A stretch of DNA of 64,000 bases from NCBI GenBank assembly GCA_024336345.1, contig JANFOG010000001.1, positions 2,604,001 to 2,668,000 of the forward strand, given 5' to 3'. This document shows positions 23,622 through 35,423 of the stretch, in pieces. The position numbers and the translations under genes were made by a program. Position 1 is the first letter of the stretch; each line of letters begins with the position of its first letter. Source of the stretch: Mariannaea sp. PMI_226. Its lineage: Eukaryota; Ascomycota; Sordariomycetes; Hypocreales; Nectriaceae. The notes beneath the pieces are model-generated. The model had not been told where the DNA came from. It did not search any database and was given only the letters and a program-made list of their open reading frames with translations.

Positions 23622-25494
23622 ATGTCTTCCGCCAAGATCCTCGACCACACTACCGCCCTGGACGTGCTCAACGAGTACAAGTCCAAGGATGGCCTGGACC
23701 TCCACGAGCTCATGGACACCTCCAAGCACGGTGGTCTCACTTACAATGACTTCCTCCTGCTTCCAGGCTACATTGGCTTCGCTGCCTCGAATGTGACGCT
23801 TGACTCCAAAATCACCAAGCGCATCACTCTCAAGACTCCATTTGTGTCGTCTCCCATGGACACTGTCACTGAGCACGAGATGGCCATCCACATGGCTCTC
23901 CAGGGTGGTCTTGGTGTCATTCACCACAACTGCTCGCCTGACGCCCAAGCCGACATGGTCCGCAAGGTCAAGCGCTATGAAAATGGCTTCATCCTTGACC
24001 CCATTGTCATTGGTCCCAATGCGACTGTTGAGGAGGCCAAGGCCCTGAAGGAGAAGTCTGGCTTTGGTGGTTTCCCTGTGACTGGTCAGTATAGCTATTC
24101 AATTAATTGTTCTTTCCCCCCTCCCCTTGTCGCATGATTATACACCCTTTTATATAACTTTCGTTCCACCGTATAGACAACTTGTCATGGGGACTCACTA
24201 TACTATGATTTCGACCTCAATTACAAATCTTGATTTTCAAAGCGCAGCATCCCCGCACTGAATCATAAGCTAATCTGGAAAAAAATTTACAGAGGACGGC
24301 AAGCTCGGTTCCAAGCTCCTCGGTATCGTCACCAACCGAGACATTCAGTTTGAGGAGGACCTTGAGCAACCCGTGTCCAAGGTTATGGTCACTGACCTCA
24401 TCACTGCTCCTGACGGCGTCACCCTTGTCGAGGCCAACAAGATTCTTGCCAAGTCGAAGAAGGGCAAGCTTCCCATTGTCGACAAGGACTTCAACCTGGT
24501 CTCCATGATCTCCCGTTCCGATTTGACCAAGAACCAGCACTTCCCCTTCGCCTCCAAGTTGCCCGACAGCAAGCAGCTCCTCTGCGCTGCCGCCGTTGGC
24601 ACACGCCCAGAGGACAAGCAACGTCTCCAGAAGCTGGTCGATGCTGGCCTGGATATTGTTATCCTTGACTCCTCTCAGGGTAACAGCATGTACCAGATCG
24701 ATATGATCAAGTGGATCAAGAAGGAGTTCCCTAACCTCGACGTCATCGGCGGAAACGTCGTTACTCGAGAGCAGGCCGCTTCTTTGATCGCTGCTGGTGT
24801 TGACGGTCTCCGAATTGGTATGGGCAGTGGTTCCGCCTGTATCACTCAGGAGGTCATGGCTGTCGGTCGTCCTCAGGCTGCAGCCGTGTACAACGTCAGC
24901 CGATTCGCCGCTCGCTTCGGCGTCCCTTGCATTGCCGATGGCGGTGTCCAGAACGTCGGCCACATTGTCAAGGGTCTCGCCCTGGGTGCCTCTACTGTCA
25001 TGATGGGTGGTCTCCTGGCCGGAACCACCGAGTCTCCCGGTACTTCGTTCGTCTCGCGCGAGGGTAAGCTGGTGAAGGCTTACCGTGGCATGGGCAGCAT
25101 CGATGCCATGCAGGACAAGAAGGCTGGCGGAGGTGGCAAGGACAGCCAGAAGAGCAATGCCGGCACTGCTCGCTATTTCTCTGAAGGCGACAGTGTCCTT
25201 GTTGCTCAAGGTGTCTCAGGTGCTGTGGCTCACCGAGGGTAAGTTAACTCATGTGATTTTTGATTGGTATAAAGGGAGAGTCAAGCTAATGTGGATTCTA
25301 GTTCTATCGGCAAGTTCCTCCCCTACCTAGCTGCCGGCCTCAAGCACTCTCTCCAGGATAGTGGTATGACCAGCCTGGCTGAGCTTCACGAGGAGGCTGA
25401 GAAGGGTAACCTGCGCTTCGAGATTCGAACTGCCAGTGCCCAGCTCGAGGGCAATGTTAACATGGAGTCGTATGAGAAGAAGCTTTACGCGTAA
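23622..25494 (+). CDS. IMD2: Inosine-5'-monophosphate dehydrogenase
   Basis: IMPDH oxidises IMP to XMP with NAD+, the committed step of guanine nucleotide synthesis. Three exons: 23622-24084, 24293-25238 and 25302-25494, giving 533 residues, normal for fungi. Features in order: the N-terminal barrel part with [13 protein letters not shown] and SSPMDTVTE; a CBS pair starting near residue 120; [18 protein letters not shown]; the catalytic loop [11 protein letters not shown] with its active-site Cys; the IADGG phosphate-binding motif; and the flap with YRGMGS. Intron 1 is unusually long for this window (208 nt), intron 2 is 63 nt. The C-terminus ends KKLYA, without a typical cytosol exception or targeting signal. 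The yeast-style symbol is by family only, since yeast has several copies. Confidence 0.95.
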
Positions 25495-26400
25495 TGATTT
25501 GAAACGGAATTCCTTTTTTTTCTTGGATGTGGTATGGATGAGCATGAGCATGAATAAAAGGGGAATGTGGGATTTGGGATTTGCAGTCACGGGGGAAAGG
25601 ATTTGCAGAGTTGGATATGCATACAACTTGAAGAAACCTCGACAAACCGTAGATATGAATAGGCGTTTGTCACGAAACATTATAGAGGTGCGGCCCGGCG
25701 TCACTTGAAATTTACAGCCAAATAAAGGCAAAATTACCACCAGTACGGAAATTCGTTTGCTATATCGAAGTGACGGGAAGATGCTGGATGTTGATTTTTC
25801 CGTGCCTTGAAAAACAGGCGTGATCGACGCTAAGGAAAGCCAGGTGTGAGTGATTTAGTTAGTTACGGTAAGCAGTTACACGCCACAAACATGAGATTTA
25901 TTTATTATTGGTTTTTCTTTGCATTTGTTCTTAGGTCCAAAGCAATTCCATATAATTGGCCTATTGTGATATAGGTATTTGGAAGTAGCAAGGATAGTAA
26001 CAACAGTGGCAATAACAGCAATAGCAAAATCAACCACAACAAAAAGTCAACAGAACATCCGACGACGCGATACATTCAAGACAGTACCGCTTGAATGTGG
26101 TACAAATTTTTAGGCAGGATAAGTCTCATATGAAATGTTTCGTCCAGAGTTTTGATAACCAAATCTGGATTGATTAATTCGCTAATCAATTTCCAGTTTT
26201 CCAACTTGACCGCAATGATCACCATGGGCATTTCATTGAACCAAGGTGGGATGCACTGCAACTACAACGGTTTCGTTAAACTGCTACAACTTCAATGATA
26301 GTGCTTTGAATATTGTTATCAATCAAACTAGTGATAGAATACACAAGTTCTATTACTACTTAACCTAGTAGCAATCCTGTGAGGGACAGTCGGGTTGGGA
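25495..26400. other. 3' region of IMPDH and gene-free spacer
   Basis: This holds the IMPDH 3' untranslated region and AT-rich spacer. A short minus-strand open frame at 26076-26261 has a protein-like composition but no recognisable domain. It could be a further piece of the decayed sequence next to it; I do not call it a gene. Confidence 0.4.
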
Positions 26401-26699
26401 TCATTATTTTAACAATTTCGCGTTGCTACATCTTCAGAGGAATCCTCAACCACGATGCTCCTACGTCCACCCTAGTAAACATCGAAACTCGAGCGCGGAC
26501 TGAGAGAAGATTGCCACAATTGAGACGGCTTGTGTTACATTCCAACATCAAGGGGATGCAAAGGCACAAGCATCTCGAACCGGAAATATGCATATACGAT
26601 ATTCGCAAGGGCTTTTGGGTGGAGATCAAGCATATTCCGACCCCAAGTGTCGCTGCACGATGTGTCGACAGTCTGTCAGTATGACGAACTTCTCACACG

Positions 26700-26955
26700 G
26701 GACGATTTCGATCTTGCTATTGACTACTATGTCTGTCTGCGCCTAGAGAAGAATACAAATGGCTCCCTGCCCAATCCAACCAAGAAGACTTTGCAGTGTA
26801 TCCTGACGAAACGACCACTGAAGCCGCCCGCCAACGGACATGATCTGTACGCGACTCCAAAATGGTCCGCTGAGCCTAATTGACGATGACGACGACGACG
26901 GCCACCACCACTGGCTGGATCTCAACATCAACGAAACCCCACACCCTGCCTGAGA
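26700..26955 (+). pseudogene. Possible decayed coding remnant (plus strand)
   Basis: Two adjacent plus-strand frames look like protein but are joined only by a shift near 26837. The first carries acidic, polar sequence around NQEDFAVYPDETTTEAARQR. The second carries an Asp run, three His and WLDLNINETPHP before a TGA close to 26950. No start codon or complete frame is available upstream. I recognise no family. It could equally be chance open frames over a GAC-rich repeat. Confidence 0.25.
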
Positions 26956-26962
26956 AGTGGTA

Positions 26963-27562
26963 TTACACAATCGCATGATGAAGAAGCTCCTGGAGAACAT
27001 CGATGCCACCGTTGAGCCATAGTCCCAGCTTCATCTTTGACTGATCGAGGATAACTGTCAGTGCATTTGCTGTAGGTGTGGTGGTTGGAAGACAAACCTT
27101 CCACCTTGCGCAGGGCTTTGGCATTCTCAGAAAGGCTCCGTATCGGGATCTCCTGCTTGATACTGTACAGCTGCATCAAAACGGTGCCAGGAACCACGAA
27201 TGTCGCAGCAGCATTTCTCCGCTCGGTCGAGTCGTTTTCCATTCTGCGAATAGAAAGGTCAGCTGTGGTAAGGAAATGGTCAAGAAGCATGCGAACCCAA
27301 CCTCTGCACACGTCGGTCGGCTCTTGATCTTCTAGACGCTCCTCGATAGATCTGGGAGGTCTCTTTATCGTGGCCATCAATTCGGCGAAAAGGGGCTCAT
27401 GCTTGCTGAAATCTGGGCAATTTTCTGATTGAATCGAGCATTATGCTGGTCTATTATTCTGTTAATACGGGTTTCCTGCTCCGACTTATGAATTGGTCAG
27501 TGATATGAACGTTTTGCTGGATGAGTTACTCGATGGTGATGAACCACTTGGGACTGTTGATA
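26963..27562 (-). pseudogene. Decayed coiled-coil protein gene (nonsense and frameshifts)
   Basis: Reading the minus strand, coding-like segments follow each other in the right order but in different frames. They are a piece ending PKWFITIE before an in-frame TAA at 27528-27526; LIQQNVHITDQF; a coiled-coil piece with EQETRINRIIDQHNARF; then, in another frame, a long open stretch (about 27400-27098) with KHEPLFAELMATIKRPPRS and GWVRMLLDHFL. A plausible intron (donor GTTTGT near 27097, acceptor CAG) leads to KMKLGLWLNGG and a stop at 26965-26963. The breaks (one nonsense, at least two shifts) cannot be explained by introns of usual size. I do not recognise the family; function unknown. A sequencing error is a less likely explanation for several lesions. 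Confidence 0.5.
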
Positions 27563-28560
27563 AAGACGATGAGGAGAACAGAGACCCGGATCACTTGACC
27601 AAGGTGGCTGCAATAAGGATACAAGAATAATGATAAATAGTAAGAATTACTGATTGGAATGATAATAGTGATGATGATGAAAGGAAGAGAAAAAGAACCA
27701 AAGAAGCAGAAGTGGGCAGGTGTTTTTATGCTCTCCGCTAAATTAGCATGGAAGGAAATCTGGTGTCGACGAAGCTTTTCGTATTCAGAAACGGAAGCCA
27801 GCACAGAAGCACAATCTTAGAGAGAAGGAGGACTAGGGAGTTCAGTGTCTTGGATCTCATCTGGTGCAGAAGTGGAAGCCGAGGACAGACAGAACGAACC
27901 TCTGCGTCGAATAAAAGGAAGCCGTAAGTTAATAAGGGCAAAGTACGATAGGTGCATGTCACAAATGCGTCATAACCGACTGGACCAAAGGCCCCGTGCC
28001 TGTACCTGTCTTTCCTGTCTTTATATTTGATTGTATCTACAATAATGCCATCTCGTTTTTCCTAGCCCTATTATATGTATGTATGTCAACCAGAACCCCA
28101 ACGCTCAACTTGAAAAAAAAAAATGACCTCCAGGTATTTGGTATCTCCTTTCTCTCTTTCATGTCGTCAAGGAAACAATTATTTGCCCCCGCCCCCCCTC
28201 TTCCAAAACGCCAGATGCCAGTCATTGAAGCCATGCTATATGGGGTAGTCCTAAAAACCGAACAGAAAAACAGAAAAAGGAAGAAGCCACAACTGAAACA
28301 AAAACAACCCCTTCGAATGGCGCCATGTTACAAGGCAGGATAAGGAATCTAATACCCGGGGAGCCATAGTTGTAGCTGCCTATCCAGGCTCGCTCTCATC
28401 ATAATGCAAAAAAATTTATACCAAGAATGCACACCTAGGGCGGCGGCAGCGGTAGTTGTATGCTACCAATATAGGTTATATCCAGGGATAGTGAGGGAGG
28501 TAAAGTTGTTGTATGGTCGTCGAATACCTTCCAGCTAAGCGGTGGCCGAGGCCAACAATA
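27563..28560. other. Gene-free spacer and 3' flank of the histidine kinase
   Basis: About 1 kb of AT-rich sequence with short A- and T-runs. It may include the lost upstream exons of the decayed gene and the kinase 3' untranslated region. Nothing else is supported. Confidence 0.45.
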
Positions 28561-31500
28561 TTACTCCTTGGAGGAAAGACTAAGGTCGCTATACTTGCTG
28601 ACAAGTTCCTCAATCTTGGGGATCAATTCGGGAATGCGAAATGGTTTTGAAATCACATCATCCTAAAACGTGACGTTAGAAAATCTTTGATAAAGGGCAC
28701 TGGGGGAAGTTTCCACATACAATTCCAGCAGCTTTGGCGCTCTCGATTTGTTCCGGTCGCGCATATGCTGTTACCGCAATGATGGGAATGTGTTTAACAA
28801 TTGTTCCTTCCCTCTCCAGCTCCCGAATCTTGCGAGCACAAGTCATGCCGTCCATTACCGGCATCTCCAGATCCATCAGAATGACGGAAATATCCACACC
28901 TTCAGCTTCTTGACCTAACCAGAATCTGGAACGTTGGAGTGTCTGGAGGGCTTCTTTTCCATGGTTTGCCACAAAGGTGTTGTTTCCGCAGTTACGCAGC
29001 TGCCTTTGAAGAACCTTCTGGTTGACAATGTTGTCCTCGACAATAAGCACATCGTACAATTGGCCATGGTCCTGAGGCTGTGTTTGCGAGAGCGGGTGGG
29101 TGGGCTGAGGCTTCGTGGTCACCACAGGGGACTGGGACTTTTGAGGAATATTATACGGCGCAATACGCTCGCAGTCGGAGGGAGGGTCCATGGAACGGCG
29201 AGCTTTGATGTAAAAGTTGAATTTGCTTCCAGCACCTTTCTGGGAGGAAACACCAATCTGACCGCCTTGCATCTCAGCCAGAATTCGAGAGACGAACAAA
29301 CCCAAGCCCAATCCTCCGTACTGGACATGTGTTCGCGGTGTTGCTTCTTGGAAACGCCGGAAAAGTGCCATGACTTCCTCCTCGAGAAGGCCTGGACCGG
29401 TGTCCTCAACGGTGCAGTGAAGGTTGATCACCTCGCCATGTCCCCACATCTCCTGATTGTTGATGTTCATGGTGGCAGTTCGCTGTTGATCGATTCTGTC
29501 CATGTACGCCACGCCTTTATTTCTCATCTCGGAAATATCTCTTGATGCGCCAAGGCTTACGGTGATCTTTCGCTTCTCTCGCCCTTGCGTGAGTTTGATG
29601 GCATTTGTCATCAGATTGATCAAAACTTGTTGCAGTCTTGATGGGTCAAGCTTCAACCACTTAATGTCGTGTTTCTCGAAGCTATCGTCAAGACGGAACT
29701 CGAACCCAATATCGTGAGCGGTCAGCTCAGCCTCGAACATTTTTAATGATCGCTGTACTACCCGTACAGGCTGCTCATCCACGGGTGCAACGGCTAGGAG
29801 ATTAGAGTCGAGCTTGGAAAGTGTTAGGATGTCGTCGACGATTCGCTTCTGGTGACTGGCACAGAGATTGATCGTGTTGGCCGCATCAAGGCAATTATCC
29901 AGCAAGGTTTCCACCGCCTCTCTGTCATTATGAAGATTGAAGGCAGATATATTATTGGCAATTTGGTCGGCGCACTGCAAGATTGCTGATAGCGGGTTCC
30001 GCATCTCGTGACTGGTGATGTCGATAAAACTCTCCTGCTGTCGTTTGAGTTCTACAGCCTCCTCACGGCGCTCACTTTGGACCTTTTCTGCCCACTTCTG
30101 GGATGAAATGTCCGTGATGCAGCCGAATATCAACTTGAGACTGCCGTCCTGCGTCTTCTCGGGGTACGCACTCATGAGTACCCAAGTGTCAATGGTGTTG
30201 CCCCCATTCCTTTGGCTACACTTGAACCGAAACTCGACTGATATTGTTACTTTCTCCGTCAAGAGTCGATTCCATGCCGCCTCCAACTTAGGTCGGTCCT
30301 CGTCTCGAACGCTATCCATCCAAGTGTCTACGGAATCTTCCTCGCGGGAGTGGCGTGATATCTGCCACCACATATCATTACAATAGTTGATTTTGCCAGC
30401 GTAATCGGCGATAAACATTCCGACGGGCGCAAACTCGGCCATTCGAGTAAATCTATATTCACTTTCCACCGCCTCTTGTGTTCGGAGATGGAGCTGTATA
30501 GAGAGTTCTTGACGGTCCAACGCAGCCAGCCGAGCTGCTCTTTGACCTCGTTTAATTTCTTCCTCAAAGAGAACCACGGAAGCCATCGACGTGGCCAGTT
30601 GTCGAGACAAAAGGTGTATAAACAGCTTGTAATCCTCATCAAATGGTCTTCGAGGGTTTACACCTATCACAATAAACCCGACAACTGCCTCTCCTGCCGT
30701 GATTGGAGTAACCGGGAAGACAACCAAGGTCCTGGAAGGGTCACCGTATCCCCTCCACTGTAGTCCCTCAATCAGGTGCTTGGGAAGAGTGCCAGCTTCC
30801 TCAGACAGGATGATCGGGACGCCACCGGCTGCCAGTGACTGGCGCATATAAGGAGCAAAGCCTTCCTCGGATTGTCGTAGATCCAGGTTCGACACCGCTG
30901 CGTGGTGGCCTTCGGGAACGCCAAGTGAGCCATCGAGAATCAATTGTGGAGAATGACTCAAACTTCCAGAATGAAGCGAAGAGACATCGCTCTCCGTCTC
31001 TTCTCTGACAGAGTAAATCAGTGCAAATGGCACATCGTGTTCATCGAACTCTAAACCCTTCTGCACTTGGGGCCAGAAACCACGTACAGTAGTAGCTGCT
31101 GCGGTTCTCTCGCCGATCTCGCGCAGCATGAGCATCCGCCTCTCGCTGACCCTTCGTCTTGTGTTGTCAAAAGCAGGGTTATACAAACCAACAACTTCGC
31201 CGTCACCCCCTACCATGGGGACAACAGACCATGAAAAGAAGCATTCTTCCAAAAACCCGTTCCGATTGATAAAAAGTTGGTTCTCATGCTTCATGGTGGC
31301 TTGGCCAGACTCAAGAGCGCTCTTGAAAACAGGTTTGATCTCATCCCAGATTTCGGGCCAGGCGTCTTGGTAGCATGCACCCATCAGCTGTGGGTGTTTC
31401 CGACCTGCCATGTCGACATAGGCAGCGTTGTAGATAGCAACGAAATGAGGCCCCCAGTACATTGCTGCGGGATGGGGGCTGCCCATAACCAGATTAGACA

Positions 31501-33088
31501 TCGCTCTGAGACCGGCAGGCCATTCCTCAATAGGGCCTAGAGGAGTAGCCGCCCAGTTGACCGACCGAGCAAATCGAATGTGTTCGGGGAGGTTGTCCGT
31601 AATAGGTATCCTCGTCCAGTCGAAGATGGATCTTTCTGGCTGGGAGTTAAGCACTTCGTTAGTGAATGCATCAGGATGTGATGGCAGATGGCCTTCATCC
31701 ATCACGTCCACGTTGGTGTCAGAATCATATGGCTGGACCCCAGCAAAATAGTCAGGGGCATCAATGATTTCGGCATCAGGGATCATGGGTATGTCTGGCG
31801 TTTGCTGTCGAACAGCTTGGTCTACACCGTCGGTCTCGTCGGCCATCAGTGCTGGCGACCTTAATCTGACAGAGCTTCCACTGCCGCTAACAAACCGAAA
31901 TCTCTTTCTTAGCGTGGAGAATCTCCAAGTAATTCCGCCGTATACATGGGAGGGTTGGTTCAGGTCCGACGACCCCTTGACTGGTCGCATTATCCATGAT
32001 TTGAACCGTCCGAAATCATTATCCGGGCTCACATCATCCTGATCTACCGATAGTGATTGTAACACCGCATGGGCAGCGCGCAATGAAGCGTTATAGTATA
32101 ATATGTGAAGTCCAGCGCGGTTCGCATTGGCCGTGTTTTCAAGGTCAATCAGAAAGGTAGGACGCTCATCCTGCTCCAAAAACTCCACAACTCCCAGACC
32201 CTGGAGTATTTGCAGACCTGGGGGAAGAGTCCGGCTGTCTGGGGTTGAGGATTGCGCTGGCACGTCCATCGACGATGACAAGCTGCCAGAAGGGGTGCTT
32301 TCTGACCTGGCTGCGCTGACCGCGCTCACACTAGCTCGTGGCAACTTGAGTGTTGTTACAGCTCCCGAAGGGTCTTCCCGCATGCGTGAGAGCATACAGG
32401 CAGTAGCCTCAGCCGTTGGGAAGGTAGATGGCCGGCTAATCTGTCTCGATGATGAATGGGAAAAGAAGAGGGGTGAAATTGGTCCGTCCAAATGATTTCT
32501 TGCGGACATGGCCAAGCCGGAGGCCGGTGAAGGAATGTCAACCCTGCGAGGCGGCGATGTACCAGTGCGAGGCTTCTTGACAGGTGATGGATGCATAGCA
32601 GAATCGCCTCTGCTGCTGGTCGGCGGACGCTTCGCCGGGGTTGGAGGCTGGATGAGGCTTCGATTTGTGGGTGCCGTGGGCCCTCCAGTACCAGCTGCGT
32701 AAAGGCTTGATTGATCAATGGCGCCGGATGAGAAAGCCGTGCCCTTTACTGCAGAGGAAAGATCGGGAGGAGTGGGTTTGGGTACGAAGGAGGCAGATAC
32801 ACTGTGGTTAGATATTTGCGTCCATGATGCTGCGGCTTGTCGTCGAGAGCGCTCAAAAGCGAAGAAATTGGAGAGCGTCAATGGTGCACCAGTAGTTGGC
32901 TTCGGTTCGGCAGTTGATGCAGCTGGAACGGCCGTCGAGGAGGTGGCAACGGAGGCAACCTGATCGAGACGGCCCGGATGGTTATCGAGAGCGGTCAAAA
33001 GAGGAGCACGATCAGAAGAACCAGCGTCGTGGGCGGGGACAGAGGCAGAGGCAGAGGCAGAGCGGTCGTTGGTACGGTGCTGCTGCAT
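28561..33088 (-). CDS. Hybrid histidine kinase (PAS-GAF-PAS-HisKA-HATPase-REC)
   Basis: A phosphorelay sensor: it autophosphorylates on His, passes the phosphate to its own receiver Asp and then to an HPt protein. Exon 1 is 33088-28721; the intron is 28720-28663 (GTATGT...TAG); exon 2 is 28662-28561; 1489 residues. Residues 1-480 are Ser/Pro/Thr-rich. A first PAS-like domain is at about 505-650 (TPLGPIEEWP, MYWGPHFVAIYNAAY), a GAF-like region at about 650-840, and a second PAS at about 877-1000. HisKA has phospho-acceptor H1027 in ITSHEMRNPLS. HATPase has N1162 in NLMTNAIK plus EDTGPGL and GLGLGLF. The receiver has acceptor D1406 in ILMDLEMPVMDG and a KPF motif encoded by exon 2. No membrane segment is seen, so it is probably a soluble sensor. 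The class within fungal kinases is not assigned. The first in-frame ATG is at 33088, yet the frame is open for about 120 codons upstream. Confidence 0.92.
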
Positions 33089-35403
33089 GAATGCGCCGGG
33101 GGCAGGGCCGGAGTCGAAGCCCCGGAGGGACTGCGAGTCCAAGGCTACCAGCTGGCTTGGGCTTGAGGATTGCGATGCAGCAGGCGAGAGATTGTGAATG
33201 GATGGAGATTCGTGCGCGTGGGTTAGAGAGGGCGACAGAGGCGGCGATGACAAGGTAAGGAGATGATAGTCGGGAGTATGTAGGTAGGTATGATTATGTA
33301 CAGATTGCTTGAATATATGTTGTCGAGAATTGGGCAGGCGAGCTTGAGGTGAGTGACCGCGATAGAAGCTACCTACCCAAACAGGAGCGAAAGTCAGACC
33401 CTGCCACTCCTGCACATCCAAAGTATCGATGGTTCGGCCTTGCGGGGGTTACAAGTACAAGAAAAGACGAGGGGGAAGCCGCCGCTTCAGCGAAAAGGTC
33501 GGTTGAGGCACCCAGTATTATCGTGGTTTCGCAATCGTGGGTGAGAGGTGAGGTGTGTGAGCCAGGTATTAGATTAGTATGTCCAAGTAAAGGTTGCTGG
33601 CCAAGAACATGGGGCCTAAGCGGCTTCAATGGTCGATAAAAATATGCAACTCTTAGTTCAGGTAGTAATACTTCCAGTGGGTGTTTTTGGAGGTGAGAAT
33701 AGCCCAGCAGGTCTTCAGCATGTATTGTCAAGCCCAATTCCCTTGGTCTTCAAATCTCATCCGGTGCTTTCTTTGGTGTTGAAAGCTTCTCAAGGTCAAG
33801 GAGCGAGATGGTGGAGGCAAGCGTTATAATGTGTGTGTGGCCGGTACTTCGTATTTTGGGTATGGAGTAAAAAATAAATAAAATAATAAGACCAATGGTA
33901 ATTTTTGGCTTGAAGTTGGCAATCAGAACGCATCAAGGTCGGAAGAGTCGCACGCACGAGACACCTCCCAAGTCTTTAGGTTGCAGGGTCACAGACCGTG
34001 TGAGGCTGTATCTTTGAGGCCGGATCGGCGGCGAGCAATCGAGGAGGAGTCCAAGTCAAGAATCCAGCCAAAGTCATCCAAGTCTGGTGAATACGCTTCG
34101 ATGGGATTTGTGCGAGCAAAAAGAACGATGAGAGCGTTAGAAGTAAGTGAGTAAGAAAAAGAGAAACTGGAAGAAATTGAAGAGGGGCTACTACCTCCTC
34201 CAACAGCAGCCGTCGCACATAGGTCCGGAGCAACTGGCTATGTACAGAGTACGAGCAGCAGAAATGGAAGAGACAGGAATGGGGCAAAGGAACAGCGACA
34301 AGGACATGGACATGGACATGGACCTTAAGGCCGGGGGATAGAGTATGGGTCCGGGAAAGAAAAAAAAAAGTCAGGGAAGCCAGGAGGCCAGACTCGAGAT
34401 GAGACGACACAGACAGGCACAAGGCAAACGAGTCGGGTGCAGCAAGTGAGCGCGAGTGCGCGAGTGGAGAGAGTGTGAGCACCGCACGGCACCCTCTGAG
34501 TCTGACCATACTCAAAAGGGACCCTAGCAAAAGAAACCAAAGACCCAGCATCTCATAGCTAACGACTAATTATTACTGGATCGGTATTTGGAGCCATTCT
34601 TATGGGAAACTAAGCCAAGGGGAAAAAATAGCAACCACTAAAGTCGATAGAATCCCATCCCTCGAACACCAGGTTTCCGATGTTCCGCCTGTTTGTGCGA
34701 GCTTCTCCCAAGCAGTCAGAGTCGAATTACGTTATTGGCTAGAAAATGAACAATTCGCAAGCTTTTGGGGCCTAACAAGGCATGGCGTACGAGGTCAGCT
34801 TATTGGCATTGATAAGCTAGGAACCTAAGGTAGGTTGCATATCGCCTACCTTGCCTACTTCTCTACATAACAATACAGAACGACATACTGTCTCGGTTGT
34901 TTGCAGACAGAATTCAATGTCTACCTGAGGTAGGTAGAAGTGTAACTATGGAGGACGCAGGGGCAGGAATATTTTGTAGACCACAAAGAGGTGTGGAGGT
35001 GGCCATGACCGTTCAGTTCAAAGGCCGGTGTCTCTCTCCACCGCTCAGGCGCGAAGAACGGTAATAACGCGCCACATATAACACACACAGACACACAGAC
35101 AAGTGCCATCTAGCACTCTCATACGTACTACATCGTAAATTCTCTAGGTCCCGTGGGCTGGGAACTAAATGGAGCATCGTCACTGCAGCCTTGTTCCCGC
35201 CATGTCTCCGAGAGAAGAGTGCTGAGTACCGATTACGGGCAGAGTATGAAGCAATGAATAAGTAGCACCCACGTACGCATCTACTGTAGTCAAATAAAAC
35301 CATGACGCAATGCTGGCCGTCTGCTGGAGGGAGAAACTATCGCTCAACGTCCCCTGTACTTTGAGGCGAGAAGCATGACTGCGGAGCCACAACATAGACG
35401 GGC

Positions 35404-35423
35404 AAAAAAAAAAAAAAAAAAAA
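35404..35423. repeat. Poly(A) run, about 20 nt
   Basis: A homopolymer of adenines in the intergenic region. It has no coding context and no flanking element body that would mark a retroposon. Confidence 0.8.

Noticed and set aside
24217..25209. Long minus-strand open frame (330 codons) across IMPDH exon 2
   Set aside because: It is the antisense shadow of a strongly codon-biased gene; the plus strand has all IMPDH motifs and proper splice sites.
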